From NCBI GenBank assembly GCA_015494775.1, contig WGAP01000087.1:1-22283 (forward strand): a DNA stretch of 22,283 nt, given 5' to 3'. Shown in pieces: positions 14,252 to 21,978 of this stretch. Each line of letters starts with the position of its first letter. Position 1 is the stretch's first letter. This DNA is from Flavobacteriales bacterium (GTDB taxonomy: Bacteria > Bacteroidota > Bacteroidia > Flavobacteriales > Flavobacteriaceae). A program made the translations under genes and the position numbers. Under the pieces are notes generated by a model, which was not told where the DNA came from, searched no databases, and saw only the letters and a program-made list of their open reading frames with translations.

Positions 14252-14560
14252 TGGTCTTGCTCCGCGGCTGCGCGAACCGCCTGACGGCGTTTCACTTCGC
14301 GTGCTCCGGCAGCCCTACGGTCTGCCTGCGCGGCTCCACAAGCCTGCGCGCCTTGCAAGCGGCGGCGCTTGTCTTGTTCCGCGGCTTCGGGAACCTGCGG
14401 CTTTCAAGGGCCGACGCCAAAGCCGCGCCTTGTTTCCCTTCGCAGCTTCGCAAGCCCTTCGGTCTTGCTCTGCGCGCATCGGAGCCGCCTGCGGCGTCTC
14501 CATGCAGGCCTCGGAACCCTTCGGTTTCCTCGGCGGACGGCGAACCCGCATGGCGGTTTC
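14252..14560. repeat. GC-rich hairpin-unit array 2 (inverted relative to arrays 1a/1b)
   Basis: About seven to nine degenerate units in the opposite orientation, each with a GGTCTTGCTCCGCGGCTGCG or GGTCTGCCTGCGCGGCTCC pattern ending ...CGGGAACC/GGAGCC. One unit, TTTCCCTTCGCAGCTTCG, is the complement of the array 1 inner sequence. Order relative to P1 and P2 is the same as in cluster 1. Frames of 90-160 codons on both strands across this region are composition artefacts. Confidence 0.7.
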
Positions 14561-14605
14561 GCCTTTATTTGTTTTTTTGTTGACAATCAAATGTTTAACG
14601 TTTTT

Positions 14606-14634
14606 GTAGAGACGCCCAAATTGGGCGTCTCTAC
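14606..14634. repeat. Perfect GTAGAGACG palindrome
   Basis: GTAGAGACGCCCAA, a single central A, and TTGGGCGTCTCTAC: a flawless 14-bp inverted repeat. I recall palindromes of the type GTAGAGACG...CGTCTCTAC as common dispersed repeats in cyanobacteria and some Bacteroidota. It lies in AT-rich DNA between hairpin array 2 and candidate RNA copy C. The flanks are not typical of a terminator. Confidence 0.85.
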
Positions 14635-14660
14635 GGGATGTATGGGAAATGAATTAAATC

Positions 14661-14825
14661 CGCGCCAGGGATGGGAGCGATATGAGCCGCCGGCGGTGCC
14701 GATGGTTTTCCGCCCGGCGGAGGCGACCGGCGGAAGCCCCACGCACGGGCGGGCGCGGGCGCGCGGCACGCGCGCCCGCGCAAAACCACGGCATCCGCCA
14801 AGGCGAATATAAGCGGACAGCCCGG
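14661..14825 (+). ncRNA. Candidate structured RNA, copy C
   Basis: The head CGCGCCAGGGATGGGAGCG pairs GGG (14668-14670) with CCC (14821-14823). The inner stem is ATAT-GA-GCC (14680-14688) with GGC-GA-ATAT (14802-14810): different bases from copies A and B but still pairing, with tandem G-A mismatches that commonly stack in RNA. The core strands ATGGGAGCG and AGCGGACAG are unchanged. The variable arm contains GGCGG-GCCG-TGGTTTT against AAAACCA-CGGC-CCGCC, and a perfect 13-bp stem GCGCGGGCGCGCG (14753-14765) with 14769-14781. Much of the arm (TTTTCCGCCCGGCGGAGGCG and what follows) is shared with copy B. No promoter was recognised. Confidence 0.5.
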
Positions 14826-14869
14826 TCCCGACATTGCGCAAGCAATGTACGGGAGGCGCCCAAAAAAAT
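14826..14869 (+). repeat. GCAA-loop hairpin and tail of RNA copy C
   Basis: TCCCG-ACATTGC (14826-14837), loop GCAA, GCAATGT-A-CGGGA (14842-14854): 12 pairs with one bulged A, closed by a GNRA-type tetraloop. The tail GGCGCCCAAAAAAA (14855-14868) follows and ends two bases before the stop codon of the minus-strand lipoprotein gene. In copies A and B, different palindromes occupy this place. Confidence 0.7.
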
Positions 14870-14870
14870 G

Positions 14871-17126
14871 TTATCGTCCGGCAAAAACCGCATGGGATTT
14901 TCCGTCCACGCCCAGAATGTAACGGCCGTCCGGCGAACAGGCCAATGGCCTGAAAGGCAGTTTGCGTATGCCGGCCTTGCTTACCAAATAACCGGTGGAA
15001 TCGCCCGCCAGGCAGAAATAAATCCGGTTTCCGGCCCGGAAAATTTGCACCGGACGAAGCCCTTCGGGTAATTGCTTGATGCGCTTGCCGTCGAGCCATA
15101 TCCGGCCTTTCCGGTCAGTGGCGGCGATGTGTTCGTTGGCAATGACCACGTGCTTGAATTTACGGCCGCCGAACAACTTGCGCAGTTTTCCCGAGCTGCG
15201 CAGTTGCAGCACATGTCCGGCCGTGTCCACCGTGATAAAGCCGCCTTGGTAGGTTTTCCAAATGCCGTCGCGGCTGTGGATGGACTTTTTGACACGGATG
15301 CGTTCCTGCCCGCGGCGGTTGAGCACCCGGAGCCGGCCGTCGGTTTGTTGAACGAAAATATAATCCTTGTTGCCGATGCGCAGGTGTTGAGGCGGAGCTT
15401 GCAGCGGAGCATTGATTTTGTCGAACGAAAAGCCCTTGACCGGTTTTCCTTGGATGTCGTAAAGCATTAACCGGTTGCCCAGGGGAACGGCAATGCGGTA
15501 GTGCCGGTTCCGTTCGTAATCGAAAAGACCGGTGGGGCCGGTGGCTTTCAGGTGAAGCGGAAACGGCTTGACATAAGTGCCGCGAATGTCCATCACATAC
15601 ACGCCCGAAGCGGTGGCATACAGGAATTGGCGTTTGCCGTTGCGATACATATCCACCTGATAAACAGGGCCCGAAACAGGTTCGTCGATGTTCTTTTGCC
15701 AGCGCGGTTTTCCCTTGCCATCGAGCAATACCAGGCGGTTGGCTTGGTCTTGAAACAAAAGCTCATACCGGTGTGCGCGGTGGTTGTAAACCCATTGCGG
15801 CCCGAAACGGATGCCGCCGGCTGCCGGCACGTCGAACAGGCGGGTAAAAAGGGTGCGCCGGCCGGATGTTGCGGGCGCTTGTTCGTCCGAAAGTTCGGCG
15901 AAATTTTGAAAAATCAAATGATCATCGTAGCGGATGCCGAACCACCGGTTTCCTTCGCGAAGTAGCAAATGCATGTCGGCCGAGAGGAAATCACGCAGTT
16001 TGTCGGACGTATTGTCGGGCATTTCTTTGTTGAGGTATTGCAGCAAAGTTTGCCGGTCGGGAGCCATGACGATAAGTTGTGCCTTGGCGGCCATCCAAGG
16101 AAGGGATTTGCGTGGCGCCAACGGATACAGAAAGGACGTCAACCGGGTGGAATCGGGGTTTTGAAAAATATCGGTTCCTTCAATGTTTTCGTAAGGCGTC
16201 AGCTTGTCAAATACTTCGCCGGGGCGTTCGGCCCGAAGGAGCAAAACGGGCACTTGGCCGTCCACACATGCCACGGCCTTGACCGAGGCATAACGCTTGG
16301 CGGGAAGGTTAGGACGGGTATAGCCCGCCGAAGCCAAAAAACTGGCCCAAAGACGCGCCCATACAGGGAAAGATTCCACAAAAACGGCCTTAAATTGTTT
16401 TTCATTTGCCAAGCGTTGAATCAAATTTTTTCCGCCCGTACCCACGGCCGCAAAAGCGTCGCGAAGGTCGTGTACCGAATCCGTTTCGAATCCCGAACCG
16501 GCGTATTTTTCCTGGCCGGGGGCTTCTACGTCCCAAATCCAAACATTGCCGTTATAGCGAAGGAAAAAATCAGCGTGAACGGGCAAATCCGCGGGACGCA
16601 ATATTTTGGCGGGTTGAATATACCAGTTGGCAAAAGCTTCGCTGTTACGTTCCCTGCGGATGCGTTCCACAAGTTCAGGTGTCATGGGGACAAAGCCGCC
16701 GCGCATAAATTTGTGCAGCGCGTCGATGTTTTGCGTGAGCAATGTAAGCGTGTCGGTTACATAACGGTAAACCGTCGGGTTGCTTTGCGCAAAAAAAGTT
16801 TTTCCCTGATAATGCTGTTTGCTTTCGCCCGGACGGGACAGCGTATCGGAAGGCGGCAAAAAGGCCAAAACATAGGGTTCGGCCTTGCCCGCATAAATCC
16901 AATCCACAAAAAAATGATTGGTCCCCGAGGCCTTCAAAATCCGAGACAAACCGTCGGGGAGCATCCGGCGGCCTAGCAGGTCGGGGTGGGAAAATAAGCT
17001 GGTATCGTTTACTTCCAGTATATACCCCGCCTGTTGCAAAAAAACGGGTTTTTCGCCTGTGGTTTTATGCCGGCAGCCGGTAAGTATGGCCGCTGCAAGG
17101 ATAAAGCCGAGCAGTGTTTTCGACAT
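14871..17126 (-). CDS. Large lipoprotein with C-terminal beta-propeller-like repeats
   Basis: 751 residues starting at the ATG at 17126, two bases after the EnvC-like stop; a GTG-type start 7 codons upstream is less likely. The signal MSKTLLGFILAAAILTGC gives a lipidated Cys18. The N-terminal half (about 30-420) is a globular domain of unknown type, possibly DUF3352-like. The C-terminal half has repeated blade-like segments: GKPRWQKNIDEPVSGP, GVYVMDIRGTYVKPF, RLMLYDIQGKPVKGF, GRLRVLNRRGQERIRVKK and GHVLQLRSSGKLRKLF. These resemble PQQ/WD-type propellers. It is probably anchored at the outer membrane and may scaffold an envelope complex. It lies in one operon with rnhB and the EnvC-like gene. 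Function is not known to me. Confidence 0.8.
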   Translation of the reverse strand: MSKTLLGFILAAAILTGCRHKTTGEKPVFLQQAGYILEVNDTSLFSHPDLLGRRMLPDGLSRILKASGTNHFFVDWIYAGKAEPYVLAFLPPSDTLSRPGESKQHYQGKTFFAQSNPTVYRYVTDTLTLLTQNIDALHKFMRGGFVPMTPELVERIRRERNSEAFANWYIQPAKILRPADLPVHADFFLRYNGNVWIWDVEAPGQEKYAGSGFETDSVHDLRDAFAAVGTGGKNLIQRLANEKQFKAVFVESFPVWARLWASFLASAGYTRPNLPAKRYASVKAVACVDGQVPVLLLRAERPGEVFDKLTPYENIEGTDIFQNPDSTRLTSFLYPLAPRKSLPWMAAKAQLIVMAPDRQTLLQYLNKEMPDNTSDKLRDFLSADMHLLLREGNRWFGIRYDDHLIFQNFAELSDEQAPATSGRRTLFTRLFDVPAAGGIRFGPQWVYNHRAHRYELLFQDQANRLVLLDGKGKPRWQKNIDEPVSGPVYQVDMYRNGKRQFLYATASGVYVMDIRGTYVKPFPLHLKATGPTGLFDYERNRHYRIAVPLGNRLMLYDIQGKPVKGFSFDKINAPLQAPPQHLRIGNKDYIFVQQTDGRLRVLNRRGQERIRVKKSIHSRDGIWKTYQGGFITVDTAGHVLQLRSSGKLRKLFGGRKFKHVVIANEHIAATDRKGRIWLDGKRIKQLPEGLRPVQIFRAGNRIYFCLAGDSTGYLVSKAGIRKLPFRPLACSPDGRYILGVDGKSHAVFAGR

Positions 17127-17128
17127 TT

Positions 17129-18358
17129 TTATTTGTGCGCCAACCATTGGAGCGGATTAAGTTTTCTTGTGTTTTGATAAATACGGAATTTCAATACATA
17201 GGTGCCGGATGCGGGATTTTTACCCACGGTGCCCAACCACATTCCTTTGTCCACCTGCTGGCCGGTTTTTACTTGCACGTTGGTAACATTCCCGTAAATG
17301 CTGATGTAATTTCCGTGGCGGATGTAGATGTTGGTATTGCCGCCGGGCACCACTTGAATCATCATCACTTCGCCACGGAAAACGGCATAAACCTTTTCGG
17401 CCGGTGGTGTGGTGATGTAAATGCCCGAGCTTTCGATGCGTACATTTTTGAAAACCGGATGACGTTGAACGCCAAATCCTTGGGAAACATAGCCGTGTTT
17501 TACGGGCCAAGGCAACCGGCCTTTGTTTCCGGCAAACGAACGGGCCAGGGCACGTCCTTGGGGTGTTAGGACAAATTCGCTGCGGCCCGATTTTCCGCGG
17601 GCTTTGTTGCGTCGGGCGATTTCGCGTGCAATAAGTTTTTGAATTTCACGGTCGAGCCGGCGGGCTTCGCGTTGTTTCTTTTTAATCTGACTGATGTAAC
17701 GGGATTTTTGCTTGCGAATTTGAGCCAGCAATGCTTCCTGCTTGCGCCGTTCCTGTTCCAGGGAGCGTTTTTCGTCGGCCAAGCGGGTGAGCATATTTTC
17801 CTTTTCGTGTTTTTGGTCTTGCAAGCGTTGTTTTACCTGTTGGATTTCGGCTTGGCGCTGCTTGATTTCACGCGCTTGGCGGCGGATGTAATCGGTGTAT
17901 TCGCGCAGGTAGCGCATGCGCCGGAAGGCCTGTTGGAAATTATCGGCCGAGAGGATGAAATAAAGCACGTGGTTGGTGTTGGAAAATTTATAGGCCTTGC
18001 GCACGCCCTGGGCATATTGGGCTTTGAGCCGTTCCAATTGCTGATTCAATTGTTCCAAAGTATCGTTTTTGCGGGCGGTTTGCCGGTCGAGGGCATGAAT
18101 TTCGTCTTGAAGGTTGGCAATCAAGCGCTCGTGATAACGGATTTGTTCCTGACGCAAATGATAGATTTGCATCGCATTTTGTTCGTTATTGCTTACCCGG
18201 TGCAGTTGATTCCTGATGCGTAGGATTTGGCGGTTGATTTCATTGCGTTTTCGTTCCAATTCGCGGCGACTATGCTGGGCCCGGACGCCTTGCAGCATTA
18301 AGACCAAAAGGATACTTGCCAAAATTCGGACCGGATACAAAATTCGCCTTTTGCGCAT
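17129..18358 (-). CDS. EnvC-like murein hydrolase activator (coiled coil plus degenerate LytM/M23)
   Basis: 409 residues: a signal peptide (ILASILLVLMLQGVRA, cleavage near residue 27), a long charged coiled coil (about 30-245, rich in Arg, Gln, Glu and Lys), and a C-terminal LytM/M23 domain (about 300-405). The latter shows PWPVKHGYVSQGFGVQRHP, VYAVFRGEVMMIQVVPGGNTNIYIRHGNYISIYGNV and VKTGQQVDKGMWLGTVG. The first zinc-ligand motif of active M23 peptidases (H...D) reads ESSGIYI here, so it is probably inactive as a peptidase. It likely acts like E. coli EnvC, which activates cell-wall amidases during septal splitting. It starts 29 bases after rnhB and ends two bases before the lipoprotein gene. 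Confidence 0.9.
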   Translation of the reverse strand: MRKRRILYPVRILASILLVLMLQGVRAQHSRRELERKRNEINRQILRIRNQLHRVSNNEQNAMQIYHLRQEQIRYHERLIANLQDEIHALDRQTARKNDTLEQLNQQLERLKAQYAQGVRKAYKFSNTNHVLYFILSADNFQQAFRRMRYLREYTDYIRRQAREIKQRQAEIQQVKQRLQDQKHEKENMLTRLADEKRSLEQERRKQEALLAQIRKQKSRYISQIKKKQREARRLDREIQKLIAREIARRNKARGKSGRSEFVLTPQGRALARSFAGNKGRLPWPVKHGYVSQGFGVQRHPVFKNVRIESSGIYITTPPAEKVYAVFRGEVMMIQVVPGGNTNIYIRHGNYISIYGNVTNVQVKTGQQVDKGMWLGTVGKNPASGTYVLKFRIYQNTRKLNPLQWLAHK

Positions 18359-18387
18359 GGGGTAAAGATACCGATTTTTCGGGTTAG

Positions 18388-18984
18388 TCAGAAATCGAAT
18401 TCCAATTGCATATTGGGATGAAAACTTTTGCGGTGGTAGCGGGTGGTTCCGTATGCCAAAATGGCCTTTTTGTGGCCGGGTGTGGCGTAGCCCTTGTTGT
18501 TATGCCAATCGTATTGCGGATAACGGCGGTGAATAACGCGCATAAAATCGTCGCGGAAAGTTTTGGCCAATACGGATGCTGCGGCAATATTCAAATATTT
18601 GGAATCGCCGTCGATGACGGTTTGGTGCGGAATGTCGCCGAAAGGTTTAAATCGGTTGCCGTCCACAACAATAAACTCGGGTTTTACGGGCAAAAAGCGT
18701 AGGGCTTGATGCATGGCCAAAATGGAAGCGTTCAGGATGTTAATCCGGTCGATGACGTATTGCGAGACAAAGGCCACACGCCAAGCCAAGGCCTTGCGAA
18801 TGATGATTTCACGTAGTTCGTAGCGTTTTTTTTCGGTCAATTGCTTGCTGTCGTTCAATCCCGGAAAGTGAAGGCGCGGCGGTAAAATCACGGCGGCAGC
18901 CACCACGGGGCCGGCCAAAGCCCCGCGTCCGGCCTCGTCGGTACCGGCTTCAAAAAATTTGTCGGAAAAACAGCGCCTTAGCAT
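18388..18984 (-). CDS. rnhB: Ribonuclease HII
   Basis: A 198-residue ribonuclease that cuts the RNA strand of RNA-DNA hybrids and removes single ribonucleotides from DNA. The opening EAGTDEAGRGALAGPVVAAAVILP carries the catalytic Asp16-Glu17 pair. It continues with LNDSKQLTEKKRYELREII, the catalytic Asp in FIVVDGNRFKP, and VIDGDSKYLNIAAASVLAKTFRDDFM (final catalytic Asp). The C-terminal YPQYDWHNNKGYATPGHKKAI is typical. The length is normal for a compact bacterial RNase HII. It is first in a minus-strand operon with the EnvC-like and lipoprotein genes, and divergent from the T9SS cargo gene across an 82-base gap. I did not find a convincing -7 element for it. Confidence 0.96.
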   Translation of the reverse strand: MLRRCFSDKFFEAGTDEAGRGALAGPVVAAAVILPPRLHFPGLNDSKQLTEKKRYELREIIIRKALAWRVAFVSQYVIDRINILNASILAMHQALRFLPVKPEFIVVDGNRFKPFGDIPHQTVIDGDSKYLNIAAASVLAKTFRDDFMRVIHRRYPQYDWHNNKGYATPGHKKAILAYGTTRYHRKSFHPNMQLEFDF

Positions 18985-19001
18985 ATTTCGAAATATTTTA
19001 T

Positions 19002-19009
19002 TTACTTTG
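19002..19009 (+). promoter_or_regulatory. Possible -7 element of the T9SS cargo gene
   Basis: TTACTTTG differs from TAnnTTTG at one position and lies 57 bases before the ATG at 19067. The -33 element is unclear (ATTTCG near 18985). It lies between divergent rnhB and the cargo gene. The 5' leader would be AT-rich and unstructured. Confidence 0.35.
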
Positions 19010-19066
19010 TCATTGGAACTAAGTAATCAAATAATATCGACCAACAAAAGTAAGAACTTTCGTACC

Positions 19067-21196
19067 ATGAAAAAAATAGGATTTATTTCCGGTTTGTTAT
19101 TATTACTCACAGGACAAATTTTTGCTCAGCAATGCAACCTTTTGGAGGTGAGCAACGATACCACCATTACTTGCCTGAGCGATTCGGCATGTGTTACCTT
19201 GCATGCTTCGGTGATGGAAGGTATCAATGTGGGGACCAATACTTACCGGATTGAAAATCATTCGCCTTGTCCGCTGCCTCAAAACAATGTGGGCACCGTA
19301 ACAAATATTACCAATGACGATGTTTGGTCCAGTGTTATTACGCTTCCTTTTACGTTCTATTATTTTGGACAACCCTATACCCAACTTTTAATTGGTGCCA
19401 ACGGAGTTATCTCTTTTGATTTGAACAGAACAAACCCTCAAATTCAGCAACCGAACGGCTACTGTCAATGGCAATTTAACCAGCAAGCACCCAATACCCA
19501 ATTGTTTCGTAATACTATTTTCGGTGCCTATCATGATGTGGATGTACGCTATGGAGGAAATATCCGTTACTACGTAGCCGGAACGGCACCGCAAAGGATG
19601 TTTGTGGTGGATTACGATAACGTAGCACAATATCAATGCAATAGCTTACACACTTCACAAAGGGTTATCCTCTACGAATCCACCAATGTAATCGATGTAC
19701 AAATTATTGATAAACCCACTTGTACGAGTTGGAACAACGGAAATGCATTGGTAGCCATTCAGAATGAACAGGGAACGGTGGCATATGTTCCTCCGGGACG
19801 TAATACAGGGCCGTGGGCGGCAAGGAATGAATTGTGGCGGTTTATACCCAATGATCCGGGGGGAGGAGTTTACCAACTTACTTGGTACGATATGGCCGGT
19901 AATGTGTTGGGCACAGGAGACAGTTTACATGTTTGTCCTCCTACAACCACATCTTACCGAGCAGAATTATCCTTTGACGTGGGTAGTAATCACTACACCA
20001 CATCGGATACCGTAACCGTGTATGTGGACTATTCACATGACAATGTGGATTTGGGTCCCGACCAACGTTTATGTGTCAATGATACTTTAACCTTGGATGC
20101 CACGGTGGCCAATGCCACTTCCTACCAATGGTCGCGAAACGGAACCGATATTCCGGGCGCTACCAATCCCACTTTTGATGTTACCCGGCCGGGTACCTAT
20201 GCCGTATATGTGGAAATCGGAATGTGTAGCACCACCGATACCATTCAGGTTATTTACGAGGATTATCCGCAGGTGGATTTAGGACCGGATATCGAGGCCT
20301 GCCAAGGCGATACGGTTACCTTGGATGCCACACCGTCCAACCAGCACGGGAACGAAACCTACCAATGGTCCAAGGACGGAACTACCATATCGGGTGCAAC
20401 TTCTCCCACGTTGGACGTAACCGAAACCGGCACCTACGTGGCCACGGTTACCAATGATGTGTGTACCAACTCCGATACCATCTATGTCCACTTCCAGGAG
20501 AGACCCGACCTGGATTTGGGTCCCGACCAAACACTTTGCTCCTACGAAACGGCTACGGTGGCTTCCAATATCACCAATGGCGATACCTATATTTGGGAAG
20601 TCAACGGGAATACGGTCAATACCACCGACACTTCCATCAGCTTGTCGGGGACGGGCGAATACGATGTGGTACTCACCATGACTCGCGGCGTATGTACCGT
20701 AACCGATTCGGTGCATGTTACAATCCTGGAACCCATCGTTATCACGGCCACGCCTCAAATTTACGGTATTCTGGACGTGTCGGCCACGGGTGGCATGAGC
20801 CCTTATCAATATGCCGTAACACCCGATGCCTATCAAAGTTCGGGACATTTCGAGGAATTACCCGATGGCGATTATACCGTTTATGTGCGCGATGCTCATG
20901 GTTGTGAGGCGGACACTTTGGTTCACGTTACCAATCTGATATTTCCTCCGTATTTTACACCCAACGGAGACAATACGCATGATTATTGGCGCGTGATCAA
21001 TTCGGAATATACGCCCGATGCGGATTTATACATTTATAACCGCTACGGCCAACTTTTGAAAGCAATGAAAACCGATGCGGGCCAATTCTGGGACGGAACC
21101 TTCAACGGTATGCCGGTGGAAAGTACCGATTATTGGTACGTCCTGATTTTGCCCAACGGCCGTGTGTATAAAGGACATTTCTCCCTTATCCGCTAA
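19067..21196 (+). CDS. Secreted multidomain protein with T9SS gliding-type C-terminal domain
   Basis: 709 residues. MKKIGFISGLLLLLTGQIFA is a Sec signal peptide. Residues 22 to about 315 form a Cys-containing globular domain (YYFGQPYTQLLIGANGVISFD, then GNIRYYVAGTAPQRMFVVDY), reminiscent of nidogen-like or carbohydrate-binding surface modules. Three Ig-like repeats follow, each opening with a (V/L)DLGPD.. .C motif near 327, 403 and 482. Next is an SprB-type repeat (about 560-625, ATGGMSPYQYAVT, DGDYTVYVRDAHGCEAD). The C-terminal FPPYFTPNGDNTHDYWRV...YNRYGQLL...WDGTFNG...DYWYVL is the type B T9SS sorting domain. It would be exported and attached or released at the surface. Its lower GC relative to neighbours suggests a different history. 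The ATG at 19067 is chosen because the signal peptide follows directly. Confidence 0.9.
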   Translation: MKKIGFISGLLLLLTGQIFAQQCNLLEVSNDTTITCLSDSACVTLHASVMEGINVGTNTYRIENHSPCPLPQNNVGTVTNITNDDVWSSVITLPFTFYYFGQPYTQLLIGANGVISFDLNRTNPQIQQPNGYCQWQFNQQAPNTQLFRNTIFGAYHDVDVRYGGNIRYYVAGTAPQRMFVVDYDNVAQYQCNSLHTSQRVILYESTNVIDVQIIDKPTCTSWNNGNALVAIQNEQGTVAYVPPGRNTGPWAARNELWRFIPNDPGGGVYQLTWYDMAGNVLGTGDSLHVCPPTTTSYRAELSFDVGSNHYTTSDTVTVYVDYSHDNVDLGPDQRLCVNDTLTLDATVANATSYQWSRNGTDIPGATNPTFDVTRPGTYAVYVEIGMCSTTDTIQVIYEDYPQVDLGPDIEACQGDTVTLDATPSNQHGNETYQWSKDGTTISGATSPTLDVTETGTYVATVTNDVCTNSDTIYVHFQERPDLDLGPDQTLCSYETATVASNITNGDTYIWEVNGNTVNTTDTSISLSGTGEYDVVLTMTRGVCTVTDSVHVTILEPIVITATPQIYGILDVSATGGMSPYQYAVTPDAYQSSGHFEELPDGDYTVYVRDAHGCEADTLVHVTNLIFPPYFTPNGDNTHDYWRVINSEYTPDADLYIYNRYGQLLKAMKTDAGQFWDGTFNGMPVESTDYWYVLILPNGRVYKGHFSLIR

Positions 21197-21222
21197 AAAA
21201 ACCGGGCCCGTATTGGGCCCGG
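21194..21222 (-). terminator. Terminator of the peroxiredoxin gene
   Basis: Read on the minus strand: CCGGGCCC (21222-21215), loop AATAC, GGGCCCGG (21209-21202), then eight T residues (21201-21194). The perfect 8-bp stem with a U-tract fits a rho-independent terminator 22 bases after the peroxiredoxin stop. The U-tract overlaps the stop codon of the convergent T9SS cargo gene, so the hairpin may also end that transcript, without a U-tract. Confidence 0.85.
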
Positions 21223-21244
21223 CCGGATAAATTTTCGGGATGGA

Positions 21245-21871
21245 TTAATGTTTGGTCAAATAATTGGCTACGCCTTCGAAATCGGGTTTGAGGGCTTCCT
21301 TGCCTTCTTCCCAATCGGCAGGGCAGACTTCGCCGTATTTTTGCAAGTGGGTCAAGGCGTCCACCATGCGAAGGGCTTCGCGCACACTGCGGCCCAATCC
21401 CAAATTGTTGACCAGCGCATGCTGCACAATGCCGTCTTCGTCGATCAGGAATAAACCGCGATAGGCCACCGGGGCGCCTTCGAAACGCATTTGACCGTTT
21501 TCGTCTTGGACATACTTGCCGCCCAATACGCCGTATTTCATGGAAATGGTTTTGTCCAAATCCGATACCAAGGGATAGGTAACGCCTTGAATGCCACCTT
21601 TGTTTTTGGGCGTATTGAGCCAAGCCCAGTGGGAATACTGCGAATCGATCGAACAGCCCACCACTACGGTGTTGCGCTTTTCGAATTCGGCCAAATGCTC
21701 TTGAAAGGCCAAAATTTCCGTAGGACACACGAAGGTAAAGTCCAAGGGATAGAAGAAGAAAATCACTTTCTTGCCGCGAAATTGTTCCAAACCGAAATCT
21801 TCGCGGAATTCGCCGCCATTGACCACGGCGACGGCTTTGAAATCGGGTGCGGGTTTGCCTACTAAACTCAT
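21245..21871 (-). CDS. 2-Cys peroxiredoxin (AhpC/Prx1 family)
   Basis: A 208-residue thiol peroxidase that reduces hydrogen peroxide and organic peroxides. The peroxidatic Cys49 sits in FYPLDFTFVCPTEI and the resolving Cys183 in GEVCPADWEEG, so it is a typical 2-Cys enzyme acting as an obligate dimer or decamer. RGLFLID and the GLGRSVREALR region are family landmarks. An extra Cys73 (VVGCSID) is common in this subgroup. Reductant genes (ahpF, trx) are not in the window. The start ATG follows an AT-rich leader with CATATTTG, one mismatch from the -7 consensus, about 36 bases upstream on the minus strand. A terminator lies at 21194-21222. It is downstream of and co-oriented with the CusB-like gene. 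Confidence 0.96.
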   Translation of the reverse strand: MSLVGKPAPDFKAVAVVNGGEFREDFGLEQFRGKKVIFFFYPLDFTFVCPTEILAFQEHLAEFEKRNTVVVGCSIDSQYSHWAWLNTPKNKGGIQGVTYPLVSDLDKTISMKYGVLGGKYVQDENGQMRFEGAPVAYRGLFLIDEDGIVQHALVNNLGLGRSVREALRMVDALTHLQKYGEVCPADWEEGKEALKPDFEGVANYLTKH

Positions 21872-21978
21872 AATAAAATTTTTTTAGGTTTATTTGTTAC
21901 AAATATGCAACCGATTTTCCGTCCTGCCATCTTTTTTTCATTATAAAAAATGATAGGATTAAAAATTTCTTTTATACT

